DNA of 64,000 nucleotides from Roseiconus lacunae (GTDB lineage Bacteria; Planctomycetota; Planctomycetia; Pirellulales; Pirellulaceae): assembly GCF_008312935.1 (NCBI RefSeq), contig NZ_VSZO01000009.1, forward strand, positions 124,001-188,000, written 5' to 3'. The translations under genes and the position numbers were made by a program. Positions 55,603-64,000 of this stretch are shown here, piece by piece. The notes under the pieces were generated by a model. That model worked only from the letters and a program-made list of their open reading frames with translations, was not told where the DNA came from and searched no databases. Numbering within the stretch: the first letter of the stretch is position 1; every line of letters begins with the position of its first letter.

Positions 55603-56883
55603 ATGGACATGAATCTGAATTCGCTCCCAGTGTTTCGTCGGCCCAACCCACTGATGTTGTTGGGGTGCGTTGTCGTGTTGGGGCTCCTGCAAACCAATGT
55701 GTGTGACGGCCAACGCCGCCTCGACGAACCGCCGATCGATTATCGCACGACTGATGCGGATAACCCGGTTTCTGATTTGGCCGACAAGGTCAACTCGGGC
55801 GAAATACGATTGGAGTACGAACCAGGCTTCGGATACCTACGTTCGATTCTTGAGGAACTGGAGATTCCGATTTCGTCGCAGGCACTGGTGTTTTCCAAAA
55901 CCAGTTTGCAAACCGGGCGTATCGAACCGAAAAACCCGCGCGCGTTTTATTTTAATGACGACGTTTACGTCGGCTGGATTCGTGGCAGTTCGCTGATGGA
56001 AGTCGCCACGGCGGACCCAAAACTGGGGGCCGTGTTTTATTCAATCCAAATGCAACCGCGTGGTGCTTCGATCCGCCGCGAGCATCATCGCTGCTTGGTA
56101 TGTCACGAAAAAACTACCGATAGCGGCAAAGTCCCACTGCACACCATCACCAGCGTGATGACCCGCGATGACGGGCAAGTCAATCTGCTGCTGGCCGAAT
56201 TCGAGACCGACCATACCAGCCCTTTCGAGGAACGGTGGGGCGGCTGGTACGTTACCGGCCATTCCGAACTAATGAAACACATGGGAAACGCATTTCTAGA
56301 AGGTGATGCTTTGGTCCCAATGCAACCAGCGTTTTTTGACCGCTTGGATCACGCCTTTGATACACGACATTGGCCCGCCGCGACGAGTGATATCGCGGCG
56401 TTGATGGTGCTGGAACACCAGGTTGAAATGCACAACCGAATGACAAACGCAAACTATGCGGTTCGTCGGTCCGAATATTTATCCGACGCCGGAAAACGGG
56501 ACGACGAGGCACACCACCAACAGATCAACCAGGCCGCGAAATCAATCGTCGAGTACCTATTGTTTTCCGGTGAAGCGAAGCTGCCTTCACCGGTCACGAC
56601 ATCCAGTCCGTTCGCCGACGAATTTGCTCAACGTGGCCCATTCGATTCCCAAGGTAGATCACTCCGACAATTTGATCTCCAGACGCGTCTATTCAAATAT
56701 CCGTGTAGCTACCTCGTCTACTCCGAGCAATTTCAACAACTTGAACCGGAACTGCTTAAACGCGTCAAAGGACAACTTCGTGCGATCCTAGAAGGCGACA
56801 ACCAAGACGCCGCGTTCGAACATTTGACCGCGGCAGATCGGGAGGCGATCTTGAACATTCTGGTCGAAACCAAAGTCCTATAG
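55603..56883 (+). CDS. exported CxxCH protein of unknown function
   Basis: A 426-residue exported protein. A signal or anchor segment (LMLLGCVVVLGLLQTNVC) precedes the mature part. It has one haem-c attachment motif, CLVCH, near residue 165 in RREHHRCLVCHEKTTDSG. Other notable blocks are YRTTDADNPVSDLADKVNSG, FYFNDDVYVGWIRGSSLMEV, MTRDDGQVNLLLAEFETDHT and WYVTGHSELMKHMGNAF, which recall planctomycete proteins annotated only as cytochrome-like. I recognise no enzyme family. It starts 8 bp after the sulfatase stop, so it is very probably co-transcribed with it. The ATG at 55603 is used; ATG 55609 is also possible. Confidence 0.8.
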   Translation: MDMNLNSLPVFRRPNPLMLLGCVVVLGLLQTNVCDGQRRLDEPPIDYRTTDADNPVSDLADKVNSGEIRLEYEPGFGYLRSILEELEIPISSQALVFSKTSLQTGRIEPKNPRAFYFNDDVYVGWIRGSSLMEVATADPKLGAVFYSIQMQPRGASIRREHHRCLVCHEKTTDSGKVPLHTITSVMTRDDGQVNLLLAEFETDHTSPFEERWGGWYVTGHSELMKHMGNAFLEGDALVPMQPAFFDRLDHAFDTRHWPAATSDIAALMVLEHQVEMHNRMTNANYAVRRSEYLSDAGKRDDEAHHQQINQAAKSIVEYLLFSGEAKLPSPVTTSSPFADEFAQRGPFDSQGRSLRQFDLQTRLFKYPCSYLVYSEQFQQLEPELLKRVKGQLRAILEGDNQDAAFEHLTAADREAILNILVETKVL

Positions 56884-56990
56884 TGGTCCGCCATTTGCTA
56901 TGCGAAACTTTTCGGAGCCCCGCTTCATTGGAAATCAAGTCACGTGCACGTCGCATGCACACACTGTCCTTCCCCAGCCGAACGCACCTG

Positions 56991-57806
56991 ATGTCCACAA
57001 TTTCGATCCGCTTGTTGCCGTTATTGATCTTCGTTGCGTTTATGACGCACGCCTATCCGCAAGACGTCCCGGCGGAAACAGATCAACCCCAGACGGATCG
57101 ATCTGCTCAAGCGAATGACGCGGGCAAACCGAAAGAGTCAAAACGCAAGAGCTATCTCGGTCGCGTGCTTGCGCAACCGATGAGCCACGTTGGGGCCCCG
57201 TGGCTGATTCGTCCCGAACGTGACGATGAGGAAAACGCGTCCGAGTCTTTTAAGATGCTGGAGCTTAAGACCGGAATGGTTGTTTGCGACCTCGGTTGCG
57301 GCAACGGTTATTGGACGCTCCCCATGGCACGCGCCGTTGGCGAAGAAGGCCTTGTGTATGCCGTCGACATTCAACAAGAAATGTTGCAAAAGTTAGGACA
57401 ACGCGCCGCGAGGTTCAAAATCGAGAACATTCGCCCGACTCTTGGTCAAATCGACGACCCCAAGTTACCTCAAAACGAGATCGACTTGCTTTTGATGGTC
57501 GATGTCTACCACGAATTCTCACATCCCCAATCGATGCTTTGGGAAATTCGCCGCAGCCTGAAACCCAATGGCACGGTGGCGCTTCTTGAATATCGGGAAG
57601 AAGACCCTAACGTCCCGATCAAGCCGCTTCACAAGATGTCAAAAATTCAAATCATGAAAGAGTACGAGGCGAACGGATTTAAGTTGGTCAAGGAATACAA
57701 CGAGCTTCCCTGGCAGCACTTGATGTTTTTTGCCCGCGACGACAGTCCGCTGAAGGCAATCACCCCGATTCCGGCAAACGAAGTGCTCCAATCGCTGAAC
57801 AAATAA
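56991..57806 (+). CDS. SAM-dependent methyltransferase with signal peptide
   Basis: A 271-residue class I methyltransferase. The catalytic core has motif I VVCDLGCGNGYWTLPMARAV (near residue 95), an acidic motif II in YAVDIQQEML, then LLMVDVYHEFSHPQSML and LKPNGTVALLEYRE, all as in small-molecule methyltransferases. Unusually, the protein starts MSTISIRLLPLLIFVAFMTH followed by AYPQD, a clear export signal, so it appears to leave the cytoplasm, where S-adenosylmethionine is made. A charged linker of about 40 residues (rich in Gln, Asp, Lys) separates signal and core. The frame back to 56883 adds only unlikely sequence. It follows the CxxCH gene by 107 bp on the same strand. Confidence 0.85.
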   Translation: MSTISIRLLPLLIFVAFMTHAYPQDVPAETDQPQTDRSAQANDAGKPKESKRKSYLGRVLAQPMSHVGAPWLIRPERDDEENASESFKMLELKTGMVVCDLGCGNGYWTLPMARAVGEEGLVYAVDIQQEMLQKLGQRAARFKIENIRPTLGQIDDPKLPQNEIDLLLMVDVYHEFSHPQSMLWEIRRSLKPNGTVALLEYREEDPNVPIKPLHKMSKIQIMKEYEANGFKLVKEYNELPWQHLMFFARDDSPLKAITPIPANEVLQSLNK

Positions 57807-57980
57807 ACGAAGCCGATCGACATCCTTCGAGAGTGAGGCTTGTCATGCTGCAAGTAACCTCGGTGTCGCAGACAACAATCTTGGGCAATCGAAATCGGTG
57901 ATGGCGTGGTTAGCTATACTAGCGATACAGATCGTTTTCCGATCTATCTTCCCCGTCCATCCCCTTTGACTGTCACTGAT

Positions 57981-58868
57981 ATGATTCGCACCCTGTTACT
58001 CGCCGGATGTTGTGCCCTTTCCTCGGCCACATACGCGCTCGCTGCCGAGCCGACCGCATCAGAAGTGGTGAAAGTCTGGCCCGAAAGTCCGCCCTCTTGG
58101 ACGCCTCCCACCGAACCGGAAGCCGATCAGACCAAAGCCGACGGTAGAAAGGTCGCCGATCGACACGTCATTCGCTTGGGGAATGTCAGCACACCACAAT
58201 TGCATGTCTTCCCGGCCAAAGATTCAAAGACGACGGTGATCATTTGCCCTGGTGGTGGCTTCAGCATTTTGGCATGGGATCTCGAGGGCACCGAAATCGC
58301 GAGTTGGTTGCAAGATAACGGCATCAGCGCCGCAGTACTAAAGTATCGTGTGCCCACGCGAAGCGAGTCGACGAACTGGGTCGCCCCCGCTCAAGACTTG
58401 CAACGAAGTGTTTCCCTGATTCGATCCGGTGCCATCGAATCACTCCCGACCGAAAACATCGGGGTACTTGGCTTTTCAGCCGGTGGCCATACCGTTGTCC
58501 GCGGGACACTCTCGACGGAGCGGCTTTACGAAGCCAATGACGATCATGACCAAGCATCCGCCCGCCCGGATTTTGCCGCATTGATTTACCCGGCATACCT
58601 GACCAAGAAACGAGACTCTGCCGAAATGGACGAAACCTTGGTCGTGACAGAAAAGACTCCGCCATTCTTTTTCGCTCATGCCTTCGATGATCCGTTGACA
58701 CCCATGGGAAGCGTCGGCTTGTTCGCGAAACTAAAAGCACAGGGAATCCCATCGTCGCTACACGTGTTTTCTTCCGGCGGACATGGATTCGGAGGTCGGG
58801 ATACCGGTGCCGAAAAGGACGCATGGCTGCCGATGTTCAAGGCGTTCCTGCAAGATCGCGGTTTTTGA
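57981..58868 (+). CDS. exported alpha/beta hydrolase, carbohydrate-esterase-like
   Basis: A 295-residue exported hydrolase. The signal peptide is MIRTLLLAGCCALSSATYAL with cleavage near ALA-AEP. The core has the oxyanion region VIICPGGGFSILAWDLEGTE, the nucleophile elbow GFSAGGH (Ser near residue 166), the acid in AHAFDDPLTPM and the catalytic His in FSSGGHGFGGR. This combination is typical of the planctomycete proteins related to acetyl-xylan and other carbohydrate esterases and to dienelactone-hydrolase-like enzymes. It probably removes acyl groups from glycans in the periplasm (inference). The ATG at 57981 begins the signal peptide; the open frame to 57906 is ignored. Confidence 0.88.
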   Translation: MIRTLLLAGCCALSSATYALAAEPTASEVVKVWPESPPSWTPPTEPEADQTKADGRKVADRHVIRLGNVSTPQLHVFPAKDSKTTVIICPGGGFSILAWDLEGTEIASWLQDNGISAAVLKYRVPTRSESTNWVAPAQDLQRSVSLIRSGAIESLPTENIGVLGFSAGGHTVVRGTLSTERLYEANDDHDQASARPDFAALIYPAYLTKKRDSAEMDETLVVTEKTPPFFFAHAFDDPLTPMGSVGLFAKLKAQGIPSSLHVFSSGGHGFGGRDTGAEKDAWLPMFKAFLQDRGF

Positions 58869-59030
58869 TTCGTAGCGACATCCGCAATACGCCCCATACC
58901 CTGGCTATACAGCTCGAACGCTGGCGATGGACGATCACGTCTCCGGTTGCAGTGCTACTCGCCGAGATGCGTTTCGGTGTTCGCAGATTCATTGAACGCT
59001 TCCCCTTCTAACAACCCCACTCCCATCACC

Positions 59031-60812
59031 ATGCCAGCGAACCGACATCTTTCCGCACTCGCTCTCTCAACATTAGCGCTGTTACTTGCCTGCACGACTG
59101 CCTTCGCTCAGCACCCCAACGTCGTGATCGTGATGACCGACGACCAAGGCTATGGCGATCTGTCGTGTCACGGAAACCCGATCCTAAAAACGCCACAACT
59201 GGATCAGCTTTACGCCGAATCGGTACGATTGACGGACTACCACGTCGCACCGACTTGTTCGCCAACGCGGGCGGCGTTCTTGACGGGGCACTGGACCAAT
59301 CGCACCGGCGTATGGCATACGATCATGGGCCGTTCCATGCTTCGCGAAAACGAAGTCACGCTCGGAGACGTATTCACGGACGCCGGTTATGCGACGGGCA
59401 TGTTTGGGAAGTGGCACCTGGGCGATAACTACCCCTATCGCCCTGAAGACCGTGGATTTAGTGAAGTGATGCGTCACGGAGGGGGAGGCGTCGGGCAAAC
59501 ACCTGACCACTGGGACAATGCGTACTTCGACGGCGCTTACTGGCATAACAGCAAAGTTACCCCAGTGAAAGGATTCTGTACGGATGTCTTTTTCGACTAC
59601 GCCAAGAATTTCATTCGCAACTCCGTCGAAAATCAAAAACCGTTCCTGGCGTATATCGCAACCAATGCGCCGCACGGCCCGATGCATTCGCCGCCGAAAT
59701 ACAGCAAGCCGTACGAAGACCAGAGCAAGCACTTGGCAAACTTCTACGGGATGATAGCCAATATCGATGAAAACGTAGGCCAACTACGCCGCTTGTTAGA
59801 CGAACTCGACATCTCTGAGAATACGATCTTTATCTACACGACTGACAACGGAACGTCGTCTGGCGAGAAGGTCTTTAATGCCGGTATGCGTGGTAAAAAA
59901 GGCAGCCAGTACGATGGCGGTCACCGAGTGCCATTCTTTGTTCGTTGGCCGTCTGCCGGTCTCGCGGATGGCCGCGACGTCGATACGATCACCAGTTATG
60001 TCGACATCGTTCCCACATTGATTTCGATGTGCCAAATCGACTCGCCAAGCGATGTTAAATTTGACGGCGTTGACATTTCACCACTGATTTTCGATCGCGC
60101 CACCGATTGGAAAGATCGCTATCTGATTACCGATTCGCAACGGGTCAAAGACCCGGTCAAATGGAAAAGTTCGGCCGTAATGTCAGATCGTTGGCGACTA
60201 TGCAACGGCAAAGAACTGTATGACATGAACGTTGACCCGGGACAAAAGAAAGACGTAGCCGAAGCTAATCCCGAGGTCGTCGAATCGATGCGAGAGTTTT
60301 ACGAACAGTGGTGGGCTGAACTTGAGCCATCGTTCTCGCAGTCAACCGCGATCGGGCTGGGACACCCCTCGGACAATCCGGCACGACTGACCAGTCACGA
60401 TTGGATCACGACCAGGATGACACCTTGGAATCAGTCCCAAGTTCGCCGCGCCTTGAACGGCGAATCGAATACCGGATTTTGGAATGTCAACGTGATCTCC
60501 GACGGACGCTATCGCTTTCGCTTGCGTCGTTGGCCCGACGAAGTCAAAGGACCGATTTCGCAACCATTGCCGCCGGGCGATCCTGTCCCAGGTGATCGCG
60601 CGTTCCGAGAAACACCTGGCAAGTCTGTCAATGCGGTCAAGGCCAGCCTCACCATTGGCGAGCAAACCAAATCGACCTCCGTTGCACCAGACGCAGATGA
60701 GGTCATCATCGAAATGGATCTGAAACAGCAAACGACCCGGATGACGGCCCAATTCGAAACGGCGGACGGCGAGGTATTCGGTTCATACTTTGTTTATGTC
60801 GAAAAGCTGTAG
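59031..60812 (+). CDS. exported sulfatase (arylsulfatase-like)
   Basis: A 593-residue exported sulfatase. The signal peptide is MPANRHLSALALSTLALLLA with cleavage near AFA-QHP. The metal site VIVMTDDQGYGDLSCHGNP and the classical site CSPTR (Cys76, in APTCSPTRAAFLTGHW) are intact, as are GMFGKWHLGDNYPY, YIATNAPHGPMHSP and YTTDNGTSSGEK. The last 110 residues (from about 480) form an extra beta-rich domain, seen in NVISDGRYRFRLRRWPDEVK, not part of the catalytic core. It should hydrolyse a sulfate ester; the second of two sulfatases in this stretch. The Cys-to-formylglycine step needs an enzyme not found in the window. Confidence 0.93.
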   Translation: MPANRHLSALALSTLALLLACTTAFAQHPNVVIVMTDDQGYGDLSCHGNPILKTPQLDQLYAESVRLTDYHVAPTCSPTRAAFLTGHWTNRTGVWHTIMGRSMLRENEVTLGDVFTDAGYATGMFGKWHLGDNYPYRPEDRGFSEVMRHGGGGVGQTPDHWDNAYFDGAYWHNSKVTPVKGFCTDVFFDYAKNFIRNSVENQKPFLAYIATNAPHGPMHSPPKYSKPYEDQSKHLANFYGMIANIDENVGQLRRLLDELDISENTIFIYTTDNGTSSGEKVFNAGMRGKKGSQYDGGHRVPFFVRWPSAGLADGRDVDTITSYVDIVPTLISMCQIDSPSDVKFDGVDISPLIFDRATDWKDRYLITDSQRVKDPVKWKSSAVMSDRWRLCNGKELYDMNVDPGQKKDVAEANPEVVESMREFYEQWWAELEPSFSQSTAIGLGHPSDNPARLTSHDWITTRMTPWNQSQVRRALNGESNTGFWNVNVISDGRYRFRLRRWPDEVKGPISQPLPPGDPVPGDRAFRETPGKSVNAVKASLTIGEQTKSTSVAPDADEVIIEMDLKQQTTRMTAQFETADGEVFGSYFVYVEKL

Positions 60813-61304
60813 TTCCCGCGACCCGTGTCACCCCCGCTACGCGAGTGACAGACGACAACCTCGACTGCCATCGGGCGCTCATTGCGATCGACACGGTGGC
60901 AGCAAAACGCCCGAGTCGCGATCTACCCTACGGGCAACTTGATTCTTGAGTTGCGGCTCATCGACCACAGAACACGCCGAATGGGAATTGCCGCACCATT
61001 CACGACGTTGTTCGCCCGAAGCAGTAAAACTCGATGCATTTTCCAATGCCTCGTGGGCAGGTGGCTATATTGAAGGTTCGATCGCTACAGTGAACCGCCA
61101 GGGCCGTCACGTGCTTCGTCGAGATGATGGTTGCAGAATCGCGAGAATCAGAATTTCGAGTCTACGGCGGCCGTCTCTGCCAAGTGACAATCCGGTAGTG
61201 CTCGTCGATGGTTAGCCAGAACAGGAAGCTTTCATAGCGACGAAGCACTCGCCTTGTTTTGCCGGCCGCCGCCGTATCCCACCGTAACCTTGCCTACCTC
61301 AACA
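60813..61304. other. gene-free region between sulfatase and cytochrome genes
   Basis: About 490 bp without a supported gene. A 6-bp dyad TGTCAC/GTGACA at 60826-60850 lies 14 bp after the sulfatase stop but lacks a T-run. The right part should hold the promoter of the cytochrome gene, whose start has no obvious Shine-Dalgarno site. Confidence 0.45.
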
Positions 61305-64000
61305 ATGTCGATGTTTCGAACTCTGGTTGCCCTAACGGCACTGCTACAACTCGGTCATGCAGTCGCGGCACAATCCAACCTGCATGACGCTCTCCTCGAA
61401 CGCTCGCCCGATCAAATAGCCAAGCACGCCAAAGTGCTCGGTGACCCACGGCGTGGGGCGATCATCTTTTATTCTCAGCGACTCAGTTGCAGCCAATGCC
61501 ACACCGCCGGCGATGGCTCGAAGTTACTCGGGCCAGACCTAGCAACACTGGCGGACCGGGCGAACTACGCTCATGTGATTGAGTCAATTTTGCGTCCGAG
61601 CAAAACAGTGCTCAAACCGTACACGACGCAGAAACTGCTACTCGAAGACGGCCAAGTGATTGTTGGATTGGTCAGCCGCGGGTCCGACGACAAAATCTCA
61701 GTCATGGTGCCGGGCGAAGACGCACCGCGACTAATCGATGAAACCGATATCGAGTTACGCAAAGACGCCGATTCGGTGATGCCCGTCGGCTTGATCAACC
61801 AGCTCGATGGCGAATCAGAATTCTACGATCTGGTCGCCTTCCTCGTTGAACTTGGGCAACGCGGACCAAAGGACGCCGCGATGCTCAAACCTGATCTTGC
61901 CGCAATCACTCCGCCACCGCTTCCCGCGTACGAAAGCAACTTGAATCACGCGGGGATGATCAAGGACCTCGGCGAACGTTCCTTCGAAAACGGAAAACGC
62001 CTGTACCAATCACTGTGCATCAACTGCCACGGAACCAAGGATCTTGAAGGTTCACTTCCCAACGCACTTCGATTTGCAAGTGGCGTGTTCAAAAACGGAA
62101 GCGATCCCTATTCGATGTACAAGACGATCACTCACGGTTACAAGATGATGTTGCCTCAGCGTCAACTGGTCCCCAAACAAAAGTATGACGTCATCCACTA
62201 CATCCGCGAAGCCTACCTTCGGCAACACAACGATGGACAATTCTTTACAGTCACCGATGAGTACCTCAAGTCGCTACCCAAAGGCAAGCTTCGTGGCCCG
62301 GCGCCGAATCGAAGCGAACCATGGCGTGAAATGGATTACGGGCCATTCTTGATCAGCACCTACGAGCTCAAATCGCCGACAACCCCACCGCGTCTCGGAA
62401 TTACCGACGAGGAACGCCAACGGGCGCGCCAGGAAAATCGTCCCCCGGCGGAAGTCTGGCCAGACGACGTCAACTTTGCCTACAAAGGCATCGCCGTTCG
62501 ATTGGACAATGGCCCGGGAGGTGTTGCGGAAGGTTCACACTGGATGGCGTTCGACCATGACACCATGCGAATAGCCGGAGCGTGGTCAGGCGAGGGCTTC
62601 ATCGATTGGCGCGGAATTCTGTTTAACGGCAATCACAACATGACGCCAAGGACCGTCGACCGATTGCATTTTGGATCCCTGCCGGGTCCGGGATGGGCGA
62701 ATCCTCAGACCGGATCGTTCGAGGACCCAAGACTGCGTGGCAAAGACGGCCGCGCGTACGGCCCCTTGCCTCGCCAATGGGCGCATTACAAAGGGCTTTA
62801 CAAACATGGCGATCGCGTCGTGATCTCTTACACGGTCGGCGACGCCGAAGTCCTCGAATCATTCCATCTGAAACAAGTCGACGGCAAAGCTGTCTGGCAA
62901 CGCACGTTGAATGTCGGACCATCGACGCACGACCTTCGCTTGAGAATCGCCCCCTCCGACCAGACCATCGCTACGGTCAATGGCGGTCTGTCAGTCGAGC
63001 CCGAAAAAGGGTATTTGACCGTTGCCATCTCCGCTGACCGAACCCCTATTCGTTTTGATATCCTGACGACCGAACGTAAGCACCAGATCCAACTTGACGG
63101 TTTACGGCGATCGCCTACCGAAGACCTCCGACCGTTAACCATGGGCGGCGAATCACGCTGGCCGGCTTTGCAAACCAAAGCGTCACGCGGACTGGAGACG
63201 GGCGCGTTTGCGATCGATACGTTGACACGTCCGACCGATAATCCGTGGAAAAGCCGATTGCGGATGTCAGGGCTAGACTTTTACGACAATGACGATTCGT
63301 TGGTCGCATGCTGCTGCGACGGAGACGTATGGCGAGTTGACGGGATTAGCGATCCCAATGGACGCCTCACTTGGAAACGCATCGCGTCGGGACTGTTCCA
63401 TCCGTTGGGGATCAAGATCGTCGACGGAAGAATTTTTGTCACCTGCCGCGATCAAATCGTGGTCCTCAACGACCTCAACGGTGATGGTGAAACCGACTTT
63501 TACGAGTGCTTTAACAACGATCATCAGGTCACGGATCACTTTCATGAGTTTGCGATGGGATTACAAGCAGACTCTGATGGCAATCTTTATTACGCCAAGA
63601 GTGCCCGGCACGCGCGTGACTCGCTAGTGCCTCATCATGGGACGTTGCTGAAAGTAAGCCGCGACGGCGAAACCACTTCGATCGTTGCCAACGGCTTTCG
63701 CGCCGCAAATGGTGTCTGCTTAAATCCGGACGGATCGTTCTTCGTCACCGATCAAGAAGGACATTGGAACCCGATGAACCGGATTAACCGAGTGGTTGCG
63801 GGTGGATTCTATGGCAACATGTATTCCTATGGCGCCCCGGACGATTCTAGTGATGACGCAATGGAACAGCCTTTGTGTTGGCCGAATAAACCTTTTGATC
63901 GCTCGCCTTCGGAACTGTTGTGGGTTGACAGTGATGTTTGGGGACCACTTGATGGGACGCTTTTGAATCTGTCGTATGGCTACGGAAAAGTCTTCGTCGT
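61305..64000 (+). CDS. large cytochrome c with DUF6797-like propeller region (partial, 3' end outside window)
   Basis: An open frame runs from ATG 61305 to the window end without a stop, giving 898 residues. It starts MSMFRTLVALTALLQLGHAV, a signal peptide. Two haem-c motifs are visible, CSQCH at 62-66 and CINCH at 238-242, each in a cytochrome-like context (HTAGDGSKLLGPDL; HGTKDLEGSLPNALR). From about 350 on, blocks such as YKGIAVRLDNGPGGVAEGSH, FDHDTMRIAGAWSGEGFIDW and GGLSVEPEKGYLTV match the planctomycete DUF6797 type, followed by propeller-like sequence (LADSDGNLYYAKSARHAR-like block, NGVCLNPDGSFFVTDQEGHW). It is probably a periplasmic haem dehydrogenase of the large family that planctomycetes use with sugar oxidation; substrate unknown. 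Confidence 0.88.
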   Translation, partial: MSMFRTLVALTALLQLGHAVAAQSNLHDALLERSPDQIAKHAKVLGDPRRGAIIFYSQRLSCSQCHTAGDGSKLLGPDLATLADRANYAHVIESILRPSKTVLKPYTTQKLLLEDGQVIVGLVSRGSDDKISVMVPGEDAPRLIDETDIELRKDADSVMPVGLINQLDGESEFYDLVAFLVELGQRGPKDAAMLKPDLAAITPPPLPAYESNLNHAGMIKDLGERSFENGKRLYQSLCINCHGTKDLEGSLPNALRFASGVFKNGSDPYSMYKTITHGYKMMLPQRQLVPKQKYDVIHYIREAYLRQHNDGQFFTVTDEYLKSLPKGKLRGPAPNRSEPWREMDYGPFLISTYELKSPTTPPRLGITDEERQRARQENRPPAEVWPDDVNFAYKGIAVRLDNGPGGVAEGSHWMAFDHDTMRIAGAWSGEGFIDWRGILFNGNHNMTPRTVDRLHFGSLPGPGWANPQTGSFEDPRLRGKDGRAYGPLPRQWAHYKGLYKHGDRVVISYTVGDAEVLESFHLKQVDGKAVWQRTLNVGPSTHDLRLRIAPSDQTIATVNGGLSVEPEKGYLTVAISADRTPIRFDILTTERKHQIQLDGLRRSPTEDLRPLTMGGESRWPALQTKASRGLETGAFAIDTLTRPTDNPWKSRLRMSGLDFYDNDDSLVACCCDGDVWRVDGISDPNGRLTWKRIASGLFHPLGIKIVDGRIFVTCRDQIVVLNDLNGDGETDFYECFNNDHQVTDHFHEFAMGLQADSDGNLYYAKSARHARDSLVPHHGTLLKVSRDGETTSIVANGFRAANGVCLNPDGSFFVTDQEGHWNPMNRINRVVAGGFYGNMYSYGAPDDSSDDAMEQPLCWPNKPFDRSPSELLWVDSDVWGPLDGTLLNLSYGYGKVFV

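Noticed and set aside
60826-60850. Dyad after the second sulfatase as a terminator
   Set aside because: Only a 6-bp stem and no T-run.
1-64000. tRNA, rRNA, insertion sequence or phage genes
   Set aside because: No cloverleaf with a recognisable T-loop, no rRNA core sequence and no transposase or integrase motif was seen by eye; a covariance scan would be needed to exclude tRNAs fully.

Overview
The window looks like chromosomal DNA of a marine-type planctomycete close to Rhodopirellula and other Pirellulaceae. This rests on family content, not on any search: a DUF1559 pseudopilin-like protein, three Tat-type Gfo/Idh/MocA oxidoreductases, two sulfatases, a DUF1080 protein, a large membrane-bound-type cytochrome c with a DUF6797-like region, a TIGR03009-like protein, giant exported proteins with an N-terminal LE-x-R-x-L motif, and many genes without a strong Shine-Dalgarno site. 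I saw no rRNA, tRNA, CRISPR array, integrase or transposase. Coding density is high and most of the opposite-strand open frames are shadows.

Layout. 0-2 kb: a small lipoprotein and a DUF1559 protein ending at a clear terminator. 2-10 kb, minus strand: an asparagine-synthetase-like enzyme without the glutaminase cysteine, a divergent exported cyclophilin, two Gfo/Idh/MocA proteins and an SUMF1-fold protein. 10-14.6 kb, plus strand: housekeeping genes ybaB-recR and rpoN-uvrC; the UvrC is short and lacks the C-terminal helix-hairpin-helix part. 14.7-18.8 kb: a third Gfo/Idh/MocA protein and a PAS-PAS histidine kinase with a CheY-like partner, separated by a gene-free stretch that reads as a chain of hairpins ending in a strong terminator (candidate small RNA).

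19-40 kb is a cell-surface region. A BBP2-like outer-membrane barrel gene is followed 63 nt later by an 8.3-kb gene for a 2773-residue protein holding 17 tandem repeats of exactly 126 residues plus two longer relatives. Beyond a gene-free kilobase lie a TIGR03009-like exported protein, a Tat-exported WD40 protein, a 1607-residue SdrD-B-like/FG-GAP-like protein with the same type of N-terminal motif, and a Wzz/BY-kinase fusion for polysaccharide export.

40-50 kb is mostly core metabolism: a degenerate Mur-ligase paralogue, a family-4-type uracil-DNA glycosylase, der, a polytopic membrane protein, a CPBP intramembrane protease with pgsA, fabZ-fabI overlapping by 4 bp, and ilvE. 50-64 kb: a small CxxCH protein, DUF1080, a PPi-type phosphofructokinase, then a plus-strand run of exported proteins (sulfatase with a jacalin-like tail, CxxCH protein, exported methyltransferase, alpha/beta hydrolase, second sulfatase, large cytochrome c cut by the window end). 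That run fits sulfated-polysaccharide breakdown coupled to periplasmic redox chemistry, which is inference from family content.

Most unusual items: the candidate structured RNA near 16.6 kb, the mosaic 378-bp repeat array with its barrel partner, the exported methyltransferase, the sulfatase-lectin fusion, and several enzymes whose hallmark residues are missing.
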